Assembly: GCF_000829455.1 (NCBI RefSeq)
Contig: NZ_JXAK01000023.1
Coordinates: 33,232 to 97,231 of the forward strand
Reading direction: 5' to 3'
Length of the DNA stretch: 64,000 nt
Source of the DNA: Gordoniibacillus kamchatkensis
GTDB taxonomy: Bacteria > Bacillota > Bacilli > Paenibacillales > NBRC-103111
Below, piece by piece: positions 1 through 9,318 of the stretch. The notes beneath the pieces were generated by a model. That model was not told where the DNA came from. It was given only the letters and a program-made list of their open reading frames with translations, and did no database searches. Made by a program: the position numbers and the translations under genes. How positions within the stretch are numbered: position 1 is the first letter of the stretch; each line of letters starts with the position of its first letter.

Positions 1-142
1 GCCCGAGGGCGCAATGCTGCGATAACCATGTGCCGGAAGCATCCGGTCCGCGCGCTTGCAGCGTCTCCGTCATGTTGACGAGAACGGACGGGTATTGTGT
101 CAAATCTTTACGCCAATCGATCCATCCCGTGATTCCGCACAT
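1..142 (-). CDS. Asparagine synthetase (glutamine-hydrolysing), N-terminal fragment
   Basis: Leftward gene cut by the window edge; only the first 47 codons are present. The product starts MCGITGWIDW, so Cys2, exposed after Met removal, would be the nucleophile of a class II glutamine amidotransferase domain. An RGPDASG motif near residues 31-37 matches the family. AsnB-type enzymes make asparagine from aspartate, ATP and glutamine. The start is the ATG whose first base is 142, behind an AAAGGG about 9 bases upstream. The synthetase domain lies outside the window, so which paralogue (AsnB, AsnH or AsnO type) cannot be told. Confidence 0.8.
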   Translation of the reverse strand, partial: MCGITGWIDWRKDLTQYPSVLVNMTETLQARGPDASGTWLSQHCALG

Positions 143-316
143 TGACGTTCATCCCTTTCCCCAGTAGGTACATTTCGAGATGATAAAGGGTATGCGCCGC
201 CGTGTTGGAAAATGTCTGTCCACCGCGAAAGAACGCCCAATTTGGCTGCGGTATCGCGGCTTTCCGGTGCGGGTATAGTAACGGGGCAAGACTATTCTTC
301 TCTAGGAGGGCTCGAG

Positions 317-427
317 ATGGATAGCCATTTTATCAGCAGGCTGCATCGGAAACAGCTGAACGCGCAGCGGAATCAAGCGACCCGCGGCAACAAGCACCCT
401 GAGAAAAGGCTCCCCAGCAAGCACTAG
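317..427 (+). CDS. Small basic protein, 36 aa, unknown
   Basis: A 36-codon frame beginning MDSHFISRLHRKQ and ending RLPSKH, with a good AGGAGGG six bases before the ATG. It is rich in Arg, Lys, His, Gln and Asn, with no membrane segment. Size and composition recall the minor small acid-soluble spore proteins of bacilli, but I do not recognise a family, so that is only a suggestion. The frame stays open upstream to 212; the ATG at 317 is chosen for its ribosome binding site. It is followed by a tandem repeat and a terminator. Confidence 0.5.
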   Translation: MDSHFISRLHRKQLNAQRNQATRGNKHPEKRLPSKH

Positions 428-554
428 GCGTTAAGCCGGAGGTGTAAGGCGAGCAACGTGCCGGGCGTCTCACCGCCAGCTTAACGCCGAGGCGTTAGTC
501 GGAGGAGTAACGTTGAGCAACGTGCCGGGCGTCTCACCGCCAGCTTAACGCCAA
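427..554. repeat. Two tandem copies of a 64-bp unit with inverted ends
   Basis: Units at 427-490 and 491-554. Each opens with GGCGTTA and closes with GCTTAACGCC, so each unit can fold on itself. The core GAGCAACGTGCCGGGCGTCT is identical in both copies. It lies between the small gene at 317 and the terminator at 582. An isolated CGCTTAACGCC near 654 may be a fragment of the same sequence. Confidence 0.8.
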
Positions 555-581
555 GGAGAGAAGAAATACGTTTTGCTACGC

Positions 582-622
582 AAAAAAGCCGGCAGCGTTC
601 ATCGTAACGCCGCCGGCTTTTT
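582..622. terminator. Intrinsic terminator, probably bidirectional
   Basis: Stem GCCGGC-GCGTT / AACGC-GCCGGC with A-run before and T-run after. It can end transcripts from the gene at 317 and leftward transcripts from 730-969. Confidence 0.8.
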
Positions 623-729
623 CAGTAGGTCAATAAGCATAAGCTGCTATACTCGCTTAACGCCGCTACGGGAGACGCGCTCGCCATAAAGACGGCGTAA
701 GGCGGTTCCTCTCGAAAGGCGATTCCGGT

Positions 730-969
730 TCACGGGCAATCTTGCTGCTCGGCTTGCCGCACATAACGATCGTACCTGCCATCGATTTCCTTCGCCATCG
801 TGCGGAACTTGCGCGTCTCCGCGACGATCGGATCCGTGCTGGCCTGGATACGGATCTCGTAGCGCGGCCGCAGCCTTTCCCTGGCGGCCTCGTCCGGCTC
901 TTGCGCCTCCATTTTGCCTTCGGTAAGCGTCTCCGTCATTTGCTGCTCGAGCTGTTCCTTTTCGTTCAT
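730..969 (-). CDS. Small charged hypothetical protein, 79 aa
   Basis: Starts MNEKEQLEQQMTETL; a strong AAGGAGGGA sits 5 bases before the ATG on the minus strand. The protein is Glu/Arg/Gln-rich, probably helical and soluble, without signal peptide or membrane segment. I do not recognise a family. A rightward frame overlaps it but has no ribosome binding site. Confidence 0.55.
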   Translation of the reverse strand: MNEKEQLEQQMTETLTEGKMEAQEPDEAARERLRPRYEIRIQASTDPIVAETRKFRTMAKEIDGRYDRYVRQAEQQDCP

Positions 970-1151
970 GCCAGTCCCTCCTTCATCGCAATGCGTTGCC
1001 CCTATTATACAACAGCCCCAAGCTGTTTAGCCGCAGCAAGCGCGGTAGTCTTCTCCCACGTCCGGCAACTTGTGCTAGACGCTTGTGGCGCAAAGCAGAG
1101 CAAACTATCCCTTGTACGTCAACCTAGCCGTCATAAGAAGGAGTGTTCGGC

Positions 1152-1307
1152 ATGAAGGACCATCAGACGAATGCGGAGGCGGCGGAGCTAGGCACGCTCC
1201 AGAACGGCGCCGTGGGCATGCACAAAACGCGCAAGACCGCTGCCCGAACGGTCGGGCAGCCTTTTCCGCCGGGAGTTACCGATCCGCGCACCGCGAAACG
1301 AACGTAA
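1152..1307 (+). CDS. Small hypothetical protein, 51 aa
   Basis: Begins MKDHQTNAEAAELG and ends DPRTAKRT. An AAGGAG lies about 9 bases before the ATG, and a strong terminator begins 15 bases after the stop, so this looks like a complete one-gene transcript. It is basic at the C-terminus, with no membrane segment. Function unknown. Confidence 0.55.
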   Translation: MKDHQTNAEAAELGTLQNGAVGMHKTRKTAARTVGQPFPPGVTDPRTAKRT

Positions 1308-1321
1308 CCGGCACAACAAAC

Positions 1322-1368
1322 AAAAAACAGCCCGTCAGGCGTTTCCGCCTGCAGATGGGCTGTTTTTT
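1322..1368 (+). terminator. Intrinsic terminator after the 51-aa gene
   Basis: AAAAAACAGCCC pairs with GGGCTGTTTTTT, with an inner CAGGCG/CGCCTG stem. The symmetry would also let it stop leftward transcripts of the tRNA genes. Confidence 0.85.
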
Positions 1369-1431
1369 GCGTTATCCCCATTATAAAAGCCGCCTGAGCG
1401 GCGGCAAAATTTGATCGCCTGGCCATGAGTA

Positions 1432-1505
1432 CGTCCCAGGAGGGATTCGAACCCCCGACCGTACGCTTAGAAGGCGTATGCTCTATCCAACTGAGCTACT
1501 GGGAC
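1432..1505 (-). tRNA. tRNA-Arg (anticodon TCT)
   Basis: Read on the minus strand: acceptor GTCCCAG/CTGGGAC, D-arm TAGCTCAGTTGG, anticodon stem TACGC/GCGTA around loop CTTCTAA, T-arm GGGGGTTCGAATCCC. CCA is not encoded. It lies 6 bases downstream of tRNA-Gly and shares its promoter. Confidence 0.95.
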
Positions 1506-1511
1506 AAACGG

Positions 1512-1585
1512 TGGAGCGGGTGATGGGAATCGAACCCACGCCGCTAGCTTGGGAAGCTAGAGTTCTGCCATTGAACTACACCCGC
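1512..1585 (-). tRNA. tRNA-Gly (anticodon TCC)
   Basis: Acceptor GCGGGTG/CACCCGC, anticodon stem CTAGC/GCTAG around TTCCCAA, T-arm GTGGGTTCGATTCCC, with the CCA tail encoded. First gene of a two-tRNA leftward transcript. Confidence 0.95.
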
Positions 1586-1603
1586 ATGAATCGTGCGTTG
1601 ACT

Positions 1604-1632
1604 ACTATAGCATAGCAATTTGCGAAAATCAA
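1604..1632 (-). promoter_or_regulatory. Sigma-A type promoter of the tRNA pair
   Basis: On the minus strand TTGATT (1632-1627), 17-base spacer, TATAGT (1609-1604), about 18 bases before the tRNA-Gly 5' end. Good match to the vegetative consensus. Confidence 0.7.
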
Positions 1633-1728
1633 TATGAAGTCCGCTCCTTTTTTTGCTTTCTCGCTCCAAATTCGGTAAACTGGGATGGCATCGGACGGCA
1701 TACGAAGGTGTTTCCTGCCGGGGAGGTG

Positions 1729-2694
1729 ATGATCATCGTCGAGACGCCGAATAACGTCATTTTGCTGCCAGCGACCGTCCGGTTTTACGAGAAGGAGCTC
1801 ACCGTCCATTTGGAGCGCGAACGCTACGAGGAAGCGGTCAAGCTGCTGTTGTTTTTGCGCGATTGCCACGGCGTCGCTGCGGACAAGGCCGAGGAGTGGT
1901 CGGCGCTGCTGAACTGGCTGCAAACGATGTTTCCGGAAACGGCATTGCTCCGTCCCGGCGAAGGCCGCGCGGCGGCTGGCGAACCGGAAGACGAGGAAGA
2001 CGAGGAAGACGGGGACAGCGGCGAGGAACAGTACGTCCGGCAGTACGTGAGCGACAAAAGCGGGCAAAACCGCGCCTACGGCTTGCAGCTCATCGAGCTG
2101 CTGCACGCTGCCGCTTCGCCGGAACGACAGCTTATGGCGTTGGAACAGCTTGCATTCGCCGAACGTTCCGATTTGAACGAATTGATTATACAATGGCTCG
2201 CGACGACCGAGACTCATCCGATGGTGCAGTTCCGTGCGCTCCAAACGCTCAAGAAGCGGGGCTGCAAAGGGGCGGTCCGGTTCCCGAAGTTTGGCCGGAC
2301 AGTACAAGCCGAAGTGGAGGACACGCCGGTCAGCTTCGACGATTACCCGGGGCCGATTCGCGATATTATCGCCCGCATCGAGGAAATCAGCGAGGTGAGC
2401 CAGCCCGATTTTTCGTATTTCGCCCGGCAAACGTGGCTCGAGTTTCTCGCTTATGCTTACGCGACTCCGATTTACCGGGACGTCGCCGCGGCGGACCGGG
2501 AAGGGGCGGTCGACGCCTGGGCGGCCGCACTGCACCGCATGCTGCTCGAGCTCATATTCGGCGCGGCGGATGTTGCCGAGCTGGCGGAGCTGTACGGGAT
2601 TACGAGCGCTTTGGAGCCCGAGTGGGAAGCCGCCTACAAAGAGCTCAAACGGTTTGCGCGGCTCATGCTGCCGGTACCGCCGGCTGCACCTTGA
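1729..2694 (+). CDS. Hypothetical protein at the YsoA position upstream of tig
   Basis: A protein of about 321 residues, acidic, with an Asp/Glu run near the middle (EDEEDEEDGDSGEE) and otherwise helical, repeat-like leucine patterning. In Bacillus subtilis the gene just before tig is ysoA, a TPR protein; position and the helical-pair look suggest an analogous protein, but I cannot confirm TPR motifs by eye. The start is uncertain: ATG 1729 lies too close (2 bases) to GGGGAGG, and GTG 1708 has only a weak site. No membrane segment. Confidence 0.65.
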   Translation: MIIVETPNNVILLPATVRFYEKELTVHLERERYEEAVKLLLFLRDCHGVAADKAEEWSALLNWLQTMFPETALLRPGEGRAAAGEPEDEEDEEDGDSGEEQYVRQYVSDKSGQNRAYGLQLIELLHAAASPERQLMALEQLAFAERSDLNELIIQWLATTETHPMVQFRALQTLKKRGCKGAVRFPKFGRTVQAEVEDTPVSFDDYPGPIRDIIARIEEISEVSQPDFSYFARQTWLEFLAYAYATPIYRDVAAADREGAVDAWAAALHRMLLELIFGAADVAELAELYGITSALEPEWEAAYKELKRFARLMLPVPPAAP

Positions 2695-2718
2695 ATTCAA
2701 AATGTTTTATGGTATACT
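2691..2718 (+). promoter_or_regulatory. Promoter of tig
   Basis: TTGAAT, 16-base spacer, TATACT, followed by a second TATAAT-like hexamer. It starts inside the last codons of the preceding gene, about 100 bases before tig. Confidence 0.6.
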
Positions 2719-2817
2719 ATAATGGTTATAATTATGGCAACGCGTACGGACATGCCTTGCGTAAGCCGCAGTTCGTGAAATTACGTCAGCGTACATTTTT
2801 GGAGGGGAAAGCATAAA

Positions 2818-4179
2818 ATGAAAGCAACATGGGAAAAAATAGAGAAGAACGTAGGGGTTCTTGAAGTCGAAGTGGACGAGGCGCAAGTCGCTTCCGCACT
2901 CGACAAAGCGTTCAAGAAAGTGGTTGCGCGCGTCAGCGTACCGGGCTTCCGCAAAGGCAAAGTGCCGCGCCAGCTGTTTGAAAAGCGCTTCGGCGTCGAA
3001 AGCTTGTACCAGGACGCTATCGATATTATTTTGCCCGAGGCTTACGTACAAGCGGTCGAGGAAGCCGGCATCGAGCCGGTAGACCGTCCGGAAGTGGATA
3101 TCGAGCAGTTCGCGAAAGGCCAGCCGCTGAAGTTCAAAGCGAAAGTAACGGTCAAGCCGGAAGTGCAATTGGGCGAGTATAAAGGCATCGAAGTGGAGGC
3201 GCAGGACTCCGAAGTAACCGACGAAGAAGTGGCGGAAGAATTGAACCGCCAGCAGCAGCGCCACGCAGAGCTGGCCACCAAGGAAGAGGGCGCGGCAGAG
3301 AAGGGCGACATCGCGGTTATCGATTTCGAAGGGTTCGTGGACGGCGAAGCGTTCCAGGGCGGCAAAGCGGAGAAGTATTCGCTCGAGCTCGGCTCCGGCA
3401 GCTTCATTCCAGGCTTTGAAGAGCAAGTCGTCGGCATGGAGAAAGGCCAGGAGAAAGAAGTCAACGTCACTTTCCCGGAAGATTATCATGCCGATGAGCT
3501 GAAGGGCAAAGCAGCATTATTCAAAGTAAAGCTGCACGACATTAAGAGCAAAGTGCTGCCGGAGCTCGACGACGAATTCGCGAAGGACGTCTCCGAGTTC
3601 GATACGCTGGAAGAGTACAAGCAGGACATCAAGTCCAGGCTGTCCGAGCGCAAGCAGGAAAGCGCGAAAGCGGCGCTGGAGACTGCTGTCGTGGAGAAGG
3701 CGGCTGCGAACGCGGAAGTGGACATTCCGCAAGCGATGATTGAGACCGAAGTCGACCAAATGCTGCGCGAGTTCGAGCGCCGCATCCGTTCCCAAGGCAT
3801 GACGCTTGACCTGTACTACCAGTTCTCTGGCCAGAACGAGGACGCGTTGAAGGAACAAATGCGCGCCGACGCCGAGAAGCGCGTGCGCAATAACCTCGTG
3901 CTTGAAGCGATCGCCAAAGCCGAGAACATCGAAGCTTCCGATGCTGACGTCGATGCCGAGCTGCAAAAGATCGCCGACAGCATGAACCGCCCCGTAGCGG
4001 AGATTCGCGCTGCGGTCGAGGGAGGCGGCAACCTCGAAGGGTTGAAGCAAGACGTCGTCATCAGAAAAACCGTCGAGTTCTTGACGGAAAACAGCGTTGC
4101 CGGAAGCGGCGCCGAAGCGGGCAAGCCGAAGAAGCCGCGGGCGACGAAGGCGAAAGAAGCCAAGGAAGACAAGGAATAA
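2818..4179 (+). CDS. tig: Trigger factor (ribosome-bound chaperone, peptidyl-prolyl isomerase)
   Basis: 453 residues. The N-terminal ribosome-binding signature GFRKGKVPR is at 43-51. An FKBP-type PPIase domain follows at about 160-245 ([24 protein letters not shown]), then the helical C-terminal chaperone domain. It ends in a Lys/Pro/Ala-rich basic tail. It binds near ribosomal protein uL23 and shields nascent chains. The start is the ATG with GGAGGGG about 9 bases upstream. The tig-clpP-clpX-lonB-lonA order is the standard bacillar quality-control cluster; own promoter and terminator indicate a separate transcript. Confidence 0.97.
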   Translation: MKATWEKIEKNVGVLEVEVDEAQVASALDKAFKKVVARVSVPGFRKGKVPRQLFEKRFGVESLYQDAIDIILPEAYVQAVEEAGIEPVDRPEVDIEQFAKGQPLKFKAKVTVKPEVQLGEYKGIEVEAQDSEVTDEEVAEELNRQQQRHAELATKEEGAAEKGDIAVIDFEGFVDGEAFQGGKAEKYSLELGSGSFIPGFEEQVVGMEKGQEKEVNVTFPEDYHADELKGKAALFKVKLHDIKSKVLPELDDEFAKDVSEFDTLEEYKQDIKSRLSERKQESAKAALETAVVEKAAANAEVDIPQAMIETEVDQMLREFERRIRSQGMTLDLYYQFSGQNEDALKEQMRADAEKRVRNNLVLEAIAKAENIEASDADVDAELQKIADSMNRPVAEIRAAVEGGGNLEGLKQDVVIRKTVEFLTENSVAGSGAEAGKPKKPRATKAKEAKEDKE

Positions 4180-4193
4180 ATATTATAAGGGTC

Positions 4194-4227
4194 AAGGCAC
4201 GTATGCATAAGCGCGTGCCTTTGTTTT
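4194..4227 (+). terminator. Terminator of tig
   Basis: AAGGCACG / CGTGCCTT stem followed by TGTTTT, starting 15 bases after the stop codon. Confidence 0.75.
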
Positions 4228-4326
4228 ATCCTCCGCGCCTTCCAGTATGACATCGGTACATAAATCTGATACAATAAAGTGAGCACCGAACCGCAAGGCT
4301 AAGGCGATGCAAAGGAGTTGAATCCC

Positions 4327-4911
4327 ATGAGTCTCATCCCAATGGTTGTGGAGCAAGAAGCGCGCGGGGAACGGTCGTACGACATTTACTCGCGGCTGTT
4401 GAAGGATAGAATCATTTTCATCGGAAGCGCCATCGACGACGACGTGGCGAACCTTGTTATCGCCCAACTGCTGTTTTTGGCGGCGCAAGATTCCGAGAAA
4501 GACATCAGCCTTTACATCAATTCTCCCGGCGGTTCCGTTACGGCGGGACTCGGTATTTACGATACGATGCAGTTCATCAAACCTGACGTATCCACCATAT
4601 GCGTCGGCATGGCTGCAAGCATGGGCTCCTTGCTGCTGACAGCCGGCGCCAAGGGCAAGCGCTTTGCGCTTCCGAACGCCGAGGTTATGATCCACCAACC
4701 GCTCGGCGGCGTTCGCGGCCAAGCGGCGGACATCAAAATTCACGCCGATTGGATTATCAAAACGAAACAAAAGCTGAACGAGATTTACGTTCATCATACC
4801 GGACAGCCGTACGACAAGATCGAACGAGACACCGACCGCGACAACTTCATGAGCGCGGAGGAAGCGAAAGCTTACGGGTTAATTGATGAGGTAATCACTC
4901 AGACTAACTAA
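4327..4911 (+). CDS. clpP: ATP-dependent Clp protease proteolytic subunit
   Basis: 194 residues, the normal ClpP length. The catalytic triad is visible at Ser98 (GMAASMGS), His123 (MIHQP) and Asp172. It forms a double-heptamer barrel fed by ClpX, encoded next door, or ClpC/ClpE. ATG 4327 is chosen over the upstream TTG 4318 because AAAGGAG sits 9 bases before it and homologues begin [10 protein letters not shown]. No CtsR-type heptad repeat is obvious immediately upstream. Confidence 0.97.
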   Translation: MSLIPMVVEQEARGERSYDIYSRLLKDRIIFIGSAIDDDVANLVIAQLLFLAAQDSEKDISLYINSPGGSVTAGLGIYDTMQFIKPDVSTICVGMAASMGSLLLTAGAKGKRFALPNAEVMIHQPLGGVRGQAADIKIHADWIIKTKQKLNEIYVHHTGQPYDKIERDTDRDNFMSAEEAKAYGLIDEVITQTN

Positions 4912-4927
4912 TCAAGGGGTGATCCGC

Positions 4928-6191
4928 TTGTTTAAATTTAACGACGAAAAAGGTCAGCTGAAGTGCTCGTTTTGCGGCAAATCGCAAGATCAAGTGCGCA
5001 AGCTGGTAGCCGGTCCCGGCGTATATATTTGCGACGAATGCATCGAGCTGTGCACGGAAATCGTCGAGGAAGAGCTCGGCCATGAAGAAGAGCTCGATCT
5101 GAAAGACGTTCCGAAGCCGAAAGAAATTCGCTCCATTCTGGACCAGTACGTCATTGGCCAGGACCAGGCGAAGAAATCGCTGTCCGTCGCCGTGTACAAC
5201 CATTACAAACGCATCAACTCCCAGAACAAACTGGAAGACGTCGAGCTGCAGAAGAGCAACATTTTGCTGCTCGGTCCGACCGGCAGCGGCAAAACGCTGC
5301 TGGCCCAGACGCTGGCCAAAATTCTCAACGTTCCGTTCGCGATCGCGGACGCCACGTCTTTGACGGAAGCCGGCTACGTCGGCGAAGATGTCGAGAACAT
5401 TTTGCTCAAGCTTATTCAAGCTGCCGATTACGATGTCGAGAAAGCCGAACGCGGCATTATTTACATCGACGAGATCGATAAAGTTGCCCGCAAGTCGGAA
5501 AATCCGTCCATTACCCGTGACGTTTCCGGCGAAGGCGTGCAGCAGGCGCTGCTTAAAATTTTGGAAGGCACGGTCGCTTCCGTACCGCCGCAAGGCGGAC
5601 GCAAGCACCCGCATCAGGAGTTTATCCAGATCGATACGACGAACATTTTGTTCATTTGCGGCGGAGCGTTCGACGGCCTGGAGCAAATCATCAAGCGCCG
5701 CATCGGCAAAAGGTGATCGGCTTCTCCACCGAAGGCGGCAAAGGCGATCTGAAGCCGGGCGAGTACTTGTCGATGGTGCTTCCGGAAGACTTGCTCAAGT
5801 TCGGCCTCATTCCGGAATTTGTCGGCCGTCTGCCGGTCATTTCCACCCTCGAGCCGCTGGACGAAGCCGCGCTCGTGCGCATTTTGACCGAACCGCGCAA
5901 CGCGCTCGTCAAGCAGTACCAGAAGCTGCTTGAGATGGATAACGTCGCTCTCGAGTTCAACGCCGAGGCGCTGGAGGCTATCGCTAAAGAAGCGATCAAG
6001 CGCAATACCGGCGCTGCGGGCTGCGGGCCATCATCGAGAAAATTATGCTCGATGTCATGTTCGAGGTGCCGTCCCGAACGGACGTCACGAATTGCGTCGT
6101 GACCAAAGAAGTGGTGGGCGACTCGATCGCGCCGGTGCTCGGTACGAAAGAAGAAAAGCCGAGCAACAAGAAGAAAGAAGAATCGGCGTAA
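4928..6191 (+). CDS. clpX: ATP-dependent Clp protease ATPase subunit ClpX (two apparent 1-base losses)
   Basis: The TTG start follows AAGGGGTGA; the protein begins [18 protein letters not shown]. Zinc-binding cysteines are at 13, 16, 35 and 38, then a Walker A GPTGSGKT and a Walker B (IIYIDEID). As sequenced the frame breaks twice: at about 5708-5711 (GGCAAAAGG, one A short) and about 6015 (GCGCTGCGGG, one base short). With both restored the protein is 421 residues, the normal length, ending [11 protein letters not shown]. ClpX unfolds substrates and feeds them to ClpP, encoded 16 bases upstream. Loss of function is unlikely given the intact reading on both sides. Confidence 0.93.
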
Positions 6192-6339
6192 AGAACCCTG
6201 GAAGTGATGCGAAGCTTCGAAGCCTATGCCGAGTGCTTTCCGGGAACCTCACAATTTTAACGCATACTAATCACCCGGACAGCCTCCAATTCGTCCGGCG
6301 CCGCCTGGCGCCGGGCGGAGCGGAGGATGTTTTGGGTTC

Positions 6340-7455
6340 ATGGGAGAGATCGCCTTCATGTTCCATCGCACAGAGACGAGGCCGGTGAAAGTCGGCAACT
6401 TGACAATCGGGGGCAGCAACGAAGTTATCATCCAAAGCATGTGCACGACGAAGACGGCCGACGTGAAAGCGACCGTAGCCGAAATTCACCGGCTGGAGGA
6501 AGCCGGCTGCCAAATCGTGCGCGTTACCGTCAACAACAAGGAAGCGGCGGAAGCGATCAAGGACATCAAGCGGCAAATTCATATTCCGCTTGTCGCCGAT
6601 ATTCATTTCGATTACCGTCTTGCGCTGGCTGCGATCGAGAACGGCATCGACAAGGTGCGCATCAATCCCGGCAACATCGGCCGCCGCGAGAAAGTCGAAG
6701 CGGTCGTCAAGGCGTGCAAAGAGCGTGGCATTCCGATCCGAATCGGCGTTAACGCCGGCTCGCTGGAAAACCATCTTCTCGAAAAGTACGGCTACCCGAC
6801 GCCGGAAGCGATGGTCGAAAGCGCGCTGTACCATATTCGCATTTTGGAGGAGCTCGATTTTCACGATATTATCGTATCGTTGAAAGCGTCCGACGTTCCG
6901 ATGGCGATCGCCGCTTATTCGAAGGCGGCCGCCGCTTTCAATTACCCGCTGCACCTTGGCATTACGGAAGCGGGGACGCTGTTCTCCGGCACGGTGAAAA
7001 GCGCTGCCGGCATCGGCACGCTGCTGCACATGGGCATCGGCTCGACCGTCCGCATTTCGCTCAGCGCCGATCCCGTCGAAGAAGTGAAAGTTGCGCGCGA
7101 GCTGCTGAAAACATTCGGCCTCATCACCAATGCGGCGACGCTCGTCTCTTGCCCGACGTGCGGCCGTCTCGACATCGACTTGTTCTCCATCGCCAACGAG
7201 GTGGAGGAGTACATTTCCAAAATCAAAGTGCCGATCAAAGTGTCGGTGCTCGGCTGCGCTGTCAACGGGCCGGGCGAAGCGCGCGAGGCGGATATCGGCA
7301 TCGCCGGAGCCCGCGGCGAAGGCATGCTGTTCCGCTACGGCGAAATGGTGCGCAAAGTGCCCGAAGACGAGCTGCTGAACGAGCTGAAGAAGGAAATCGA
7401 TGTGATCGTGAAAGCCTACGAAGAAACGGGTGTCATCCCCGGCCGCAAACATTAA
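6340..7455 (+). CDS. ispG: 4-hydroxy-3-methylbut-2-en-1-yl diphosphate synthase (flavodoxin)
   Basis: 371 residues. It converts MEcPP to HMBPP in the MEP isoprenoid pathway using a [4Fe-4S] cluster. Visible signatures are [12 protein letters not shown] at the N-terminus, [12 protein letters not shown], and the cluster ligands in SCPTCGR and GCAVNGPGE. Two starts are possible: ATG 6340, with GGAGG some 13 bases upstream, and ATG 6358, with GGAGAG 10 bases upstream. The latter ([10 protein letters not shown]) fits homologues slightly better. Its place between clpX and lonB differs from B. subtilis. Confidence 0.95.
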   Translation: MGEIAFMFHRTETRPVKVGNLTIGGSNEVIIQSMCTTKTADVKATVAEIHRLEEAGCQIVRVTVNNKEAAEAIKDIKRQIHIPLVADIHFDYRLALAAIENGIDKVRINPGNIGRREKVEAVVKACKERGIPIRIGVNAGSLENHLLEKYGYPTPEAMVESALYHIRILEELDFHDIIVSLKASDVPMAIAAYSKAAAAFNYPLHLGITEAGTLFSGTVKSAAGIGTLLHMGIGSTVRISLSADPVEEVKVARELLKTFGLITNAATLVSCPTCGRLDIDLFSIANEVEEYISKIKVPIKVSVLGCAVNGPGEAREADIGIAGARGEGMLFRYGEMVRKVPEDELLNELKKEIDVIVKAYEETGVIPGRKH

Positions 7456-7471
7456 ACGCCATATTTGCCAA

Positions 7472-7510
7472 AACAACGCCGAACCTGCGCTAGCGGGTTC
7501 GGCGTTGTTG
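7472..7510 (+). terminator. Hairpin after ispG
   Basis: AACAACGCCGAACC pairs with GGTTCGGCGTTGTT. The T-run is interrupted, so efficiency is uncertain. Confidence 0.55.
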
Positions 7511-7584
7511 CCGTATAAAGGCGGTTTCATTAGCGAATACATAAGGTTATGACAATATTTTGCAACGAAAAGGAGATTCGCGAA

Positions 7585-8388
7585 ATGAACCGGCATAAGA
7601 CGAAAACAGTTATTTTGCAGACGATGAGCTTGTTGCTATTATGGGGGCTTTGCCCGGGGGCCGCTTGGGCCGAACCTGCCGCATTCCCCGCCGCGCCGGA
7701 GGTTATGCCGCCCGTACCCGCCAAGAAGCTCGCCATCGTGATCGACGATTTGGGCAACGGCATGGCCGGGACGGAGGACATTATCGAGCTGCCGATCCCG
7801 CTTACGGTAGCGATTATGCCGTTTTTGTCGACGACGAAGCGGGATGCGGAGTGGGCGCATGCCAAGGGCAAGGCGGTTATCGTCCATTTGCCGATGGAGC
7901 CGCTCCGGGGCATGAGCCGCTCGCTCGGACCCGGGGCGATTACGACGAATTTGAGCGACGAAGAAATCAGGCGGCGCGTCGAAGCGGCTATCGACGAAGT
8001 GCCGTTCGCCGAAGGCGTCAACAACCATATGGGCTCGAAAGCGACATCGGACGAGCGGGTGATGCGCATCGTGCTCGAGGTTTGCAAAGAGCGCGGCTTG
8101 ATTTTTCTCGACAGCAAGACGAATTACTTCAGCGTAACCGGGAAAATCGCCCGCGAGCTCGGCGTTAAATATGTCGAGAACGAGCTGTTCCTGGACGACG
8201 TCGCTTCCGCCGCACATGTGCAAAAGCAAGTCGGCGAAATCAAGAAGCGCCTGCAAAAGCAGGAAACCTGCGTCGTGATCGGCCACGTCGGCAGGCCCGG
8301 CAAGAAGACGCCGCAAGTGCTGCGCGAAGCTATTCCCGAGCTGGAGCGGCAGACGCGGTTTGTCACCGTCCGAGAACTCGCTCGATAA
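7585..8388 (+). CDS. Divergent polysaccharide deacetylase (YibQ / DUF610 family)
   Basis: 267 residues; ATG follows AAAAGGAG by about 10 bases. A signal peptide covers about residues 1-29 (basic start, hydrophobic LLLLWGLCPGAAWA, cleavage near AEPAA), so the product is exported. The domain shows KLAIVIDDLGNG, PLTVAIMPF, VIVHLPMEP, NNHMGSKAT and VVIGHVG, typical of the YibQ branch of NodB-like deacetylases. Its substrate is unproven. Its 3' end overlaps the convergent amidase gene by 26 bases, which suggests two envelope enzymes in one locus. Confidence 0.88.
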   Translation: MNRHKTKTVILQTMSLLLLWGLCPGAAWAEPAAFPAAPEVMPPVPAKKLAIVIDDLGNGMAGTEDIIELPIPLTVAIMPFLSTTKRDAEWAHAKGKAVIVHLPMEPLRGMSRSLGPGAITTNLSDEEIRRRVEAAIDEVPFAEGVNNHMGSKATSDERVMRIVLEVCKERGLIFLDSKTNYFSVTGKIARELGVKYVENELFLDDVASAAHVQKQVGEIKKRLQKQETCVVIGHVGRPGKKTPQVLREAIPELERQTRFVTVRELAR

Positions 8389-9136
8389 GCAAATATTGCC
8401 CGATTCCTTCAGCCAGCGCCTGAACGATGCGCTGCTGCTCGTGGCTGGTCGTTAGCCGCGACCGGTCGGAGGCGTTCGTCAAGTAGCCCAGCTCGACAAT
8501 GACGGCGGGACATGCCGCATGGTTGAGCACATAATACGTGCGGCCGACGGCCGGAGCTCTGCTGTTGGTGCCGTATACGCGATTCAACGATTGCTGGATA
8601 AGAGCCGCCGCCAACCGGCTGGAGGTGTCACGCTGGTGCAGCACCACCGGACCGCTTTGTCTAGGATCGGACGACGTATTGAGGTGCAGGCTGACGAGCA
8701 GCTTCGGCCTAAGCTCGTTGGCCAGTCCCGTACGCTGCGCCAAATCGCGTTTATGGCGGCTCGGAATGCGCAGCCACCGGTTATCGTCGCTAAGCGCGTA
8801 GTCTCCGGTTCGGTTAAGGGCGACGATCAGATGTTTGGCCGCGAGCGACCGATACAAGCTTTTGGCAAGCGCCAGATTGAGATCCTTTTCGAGCCAGGGG
8901 CCGTGCGAAGCGCCGCCGTCGACCCCGCCGTGGCCGGCATCGATCACGACGTCCGGGTTCGGCAAATAGATCTCCGCAGGGGCGGCGGCAACCGGCACGG
9001 CGAATGAGAGAACGGTTAGCCAGCAGGCGAGCAAGCAATATAAGAGTTTGTATAGCGGCGCTATATGACCTTGCTTATATGTTATCGGTAAACGGGCTTG
9101 TCTTGAAGACGGCGTAAGCCGCTTATCATCGTTCAT
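8363..9136 (-). CDS. N-acetylmuramoyl-L-alanine amidase, CwlD-like (Amidase_3)
   Basis: 257 residues from the chosen ATG. A membrane-spanning or signal segment lies at about residues 27-50. The Amidase_3 domain has zinc ligands in DAGHGGVDGG (His), the Glu of GPWLEKDLN, and LLVSLHLN (His), plus the catalytic Glu in VIVELGYLTN. In bacilli CwlD cleaves peptide side chains from spore cortex muramic acid, and a deacetylase then makes muramic-delta-lactam. The neighbouring deacetylase makes that role attractive, but it is a YibQ type, not PdaA. The start may instead lie at 9145 or 9154; GGGAGTG precedes 9136. Confidence 0.85.
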   Translation of the reverse strand: MNDDKRLTPSSRQARLPITYKQGHIAPLYKLLYCLLACWLTVLSFAVPVAAAPAEIYLPNPDVVIDAGHGGVDGGASHGPWLEKDLNLALAKSLYRSLAAKHLIVALNRTGDYALSDDNRWLRIPSRHKRDLAQRTGLANELRPKLLVSLHLNTSSDPRQSGPVVLHQRDTSSRLAAALIQQSLNRVYGTNSRAPAVGRTYYVLNHAACPAVIVELGYLTNASDRSRLTTSHEQQRIVQALAEGIGQYLLIERVLGR

Positions 9137-9318
9137 CAAGCGCATCACTCCCATTCCCTTATCGTTATAAGTTATCGTGCGCCTAGAAACGCTCCTCGAT
9201 TCCGCTATGTATTGCCAGCCAAAAGTTTATGCCGAATGCGGATTAGCCGGAACTTTCCAAGGAAATACTAGGTGGAAGGATACTATTACCGCCCGCAGGA
9301 TAAGGAGGCGCATCGTGC

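Noticed and set aside
6271..7596. 441-codon leftward open frame
   Set aside because: Antisense to ispG, which has full family signatures on the other strand.
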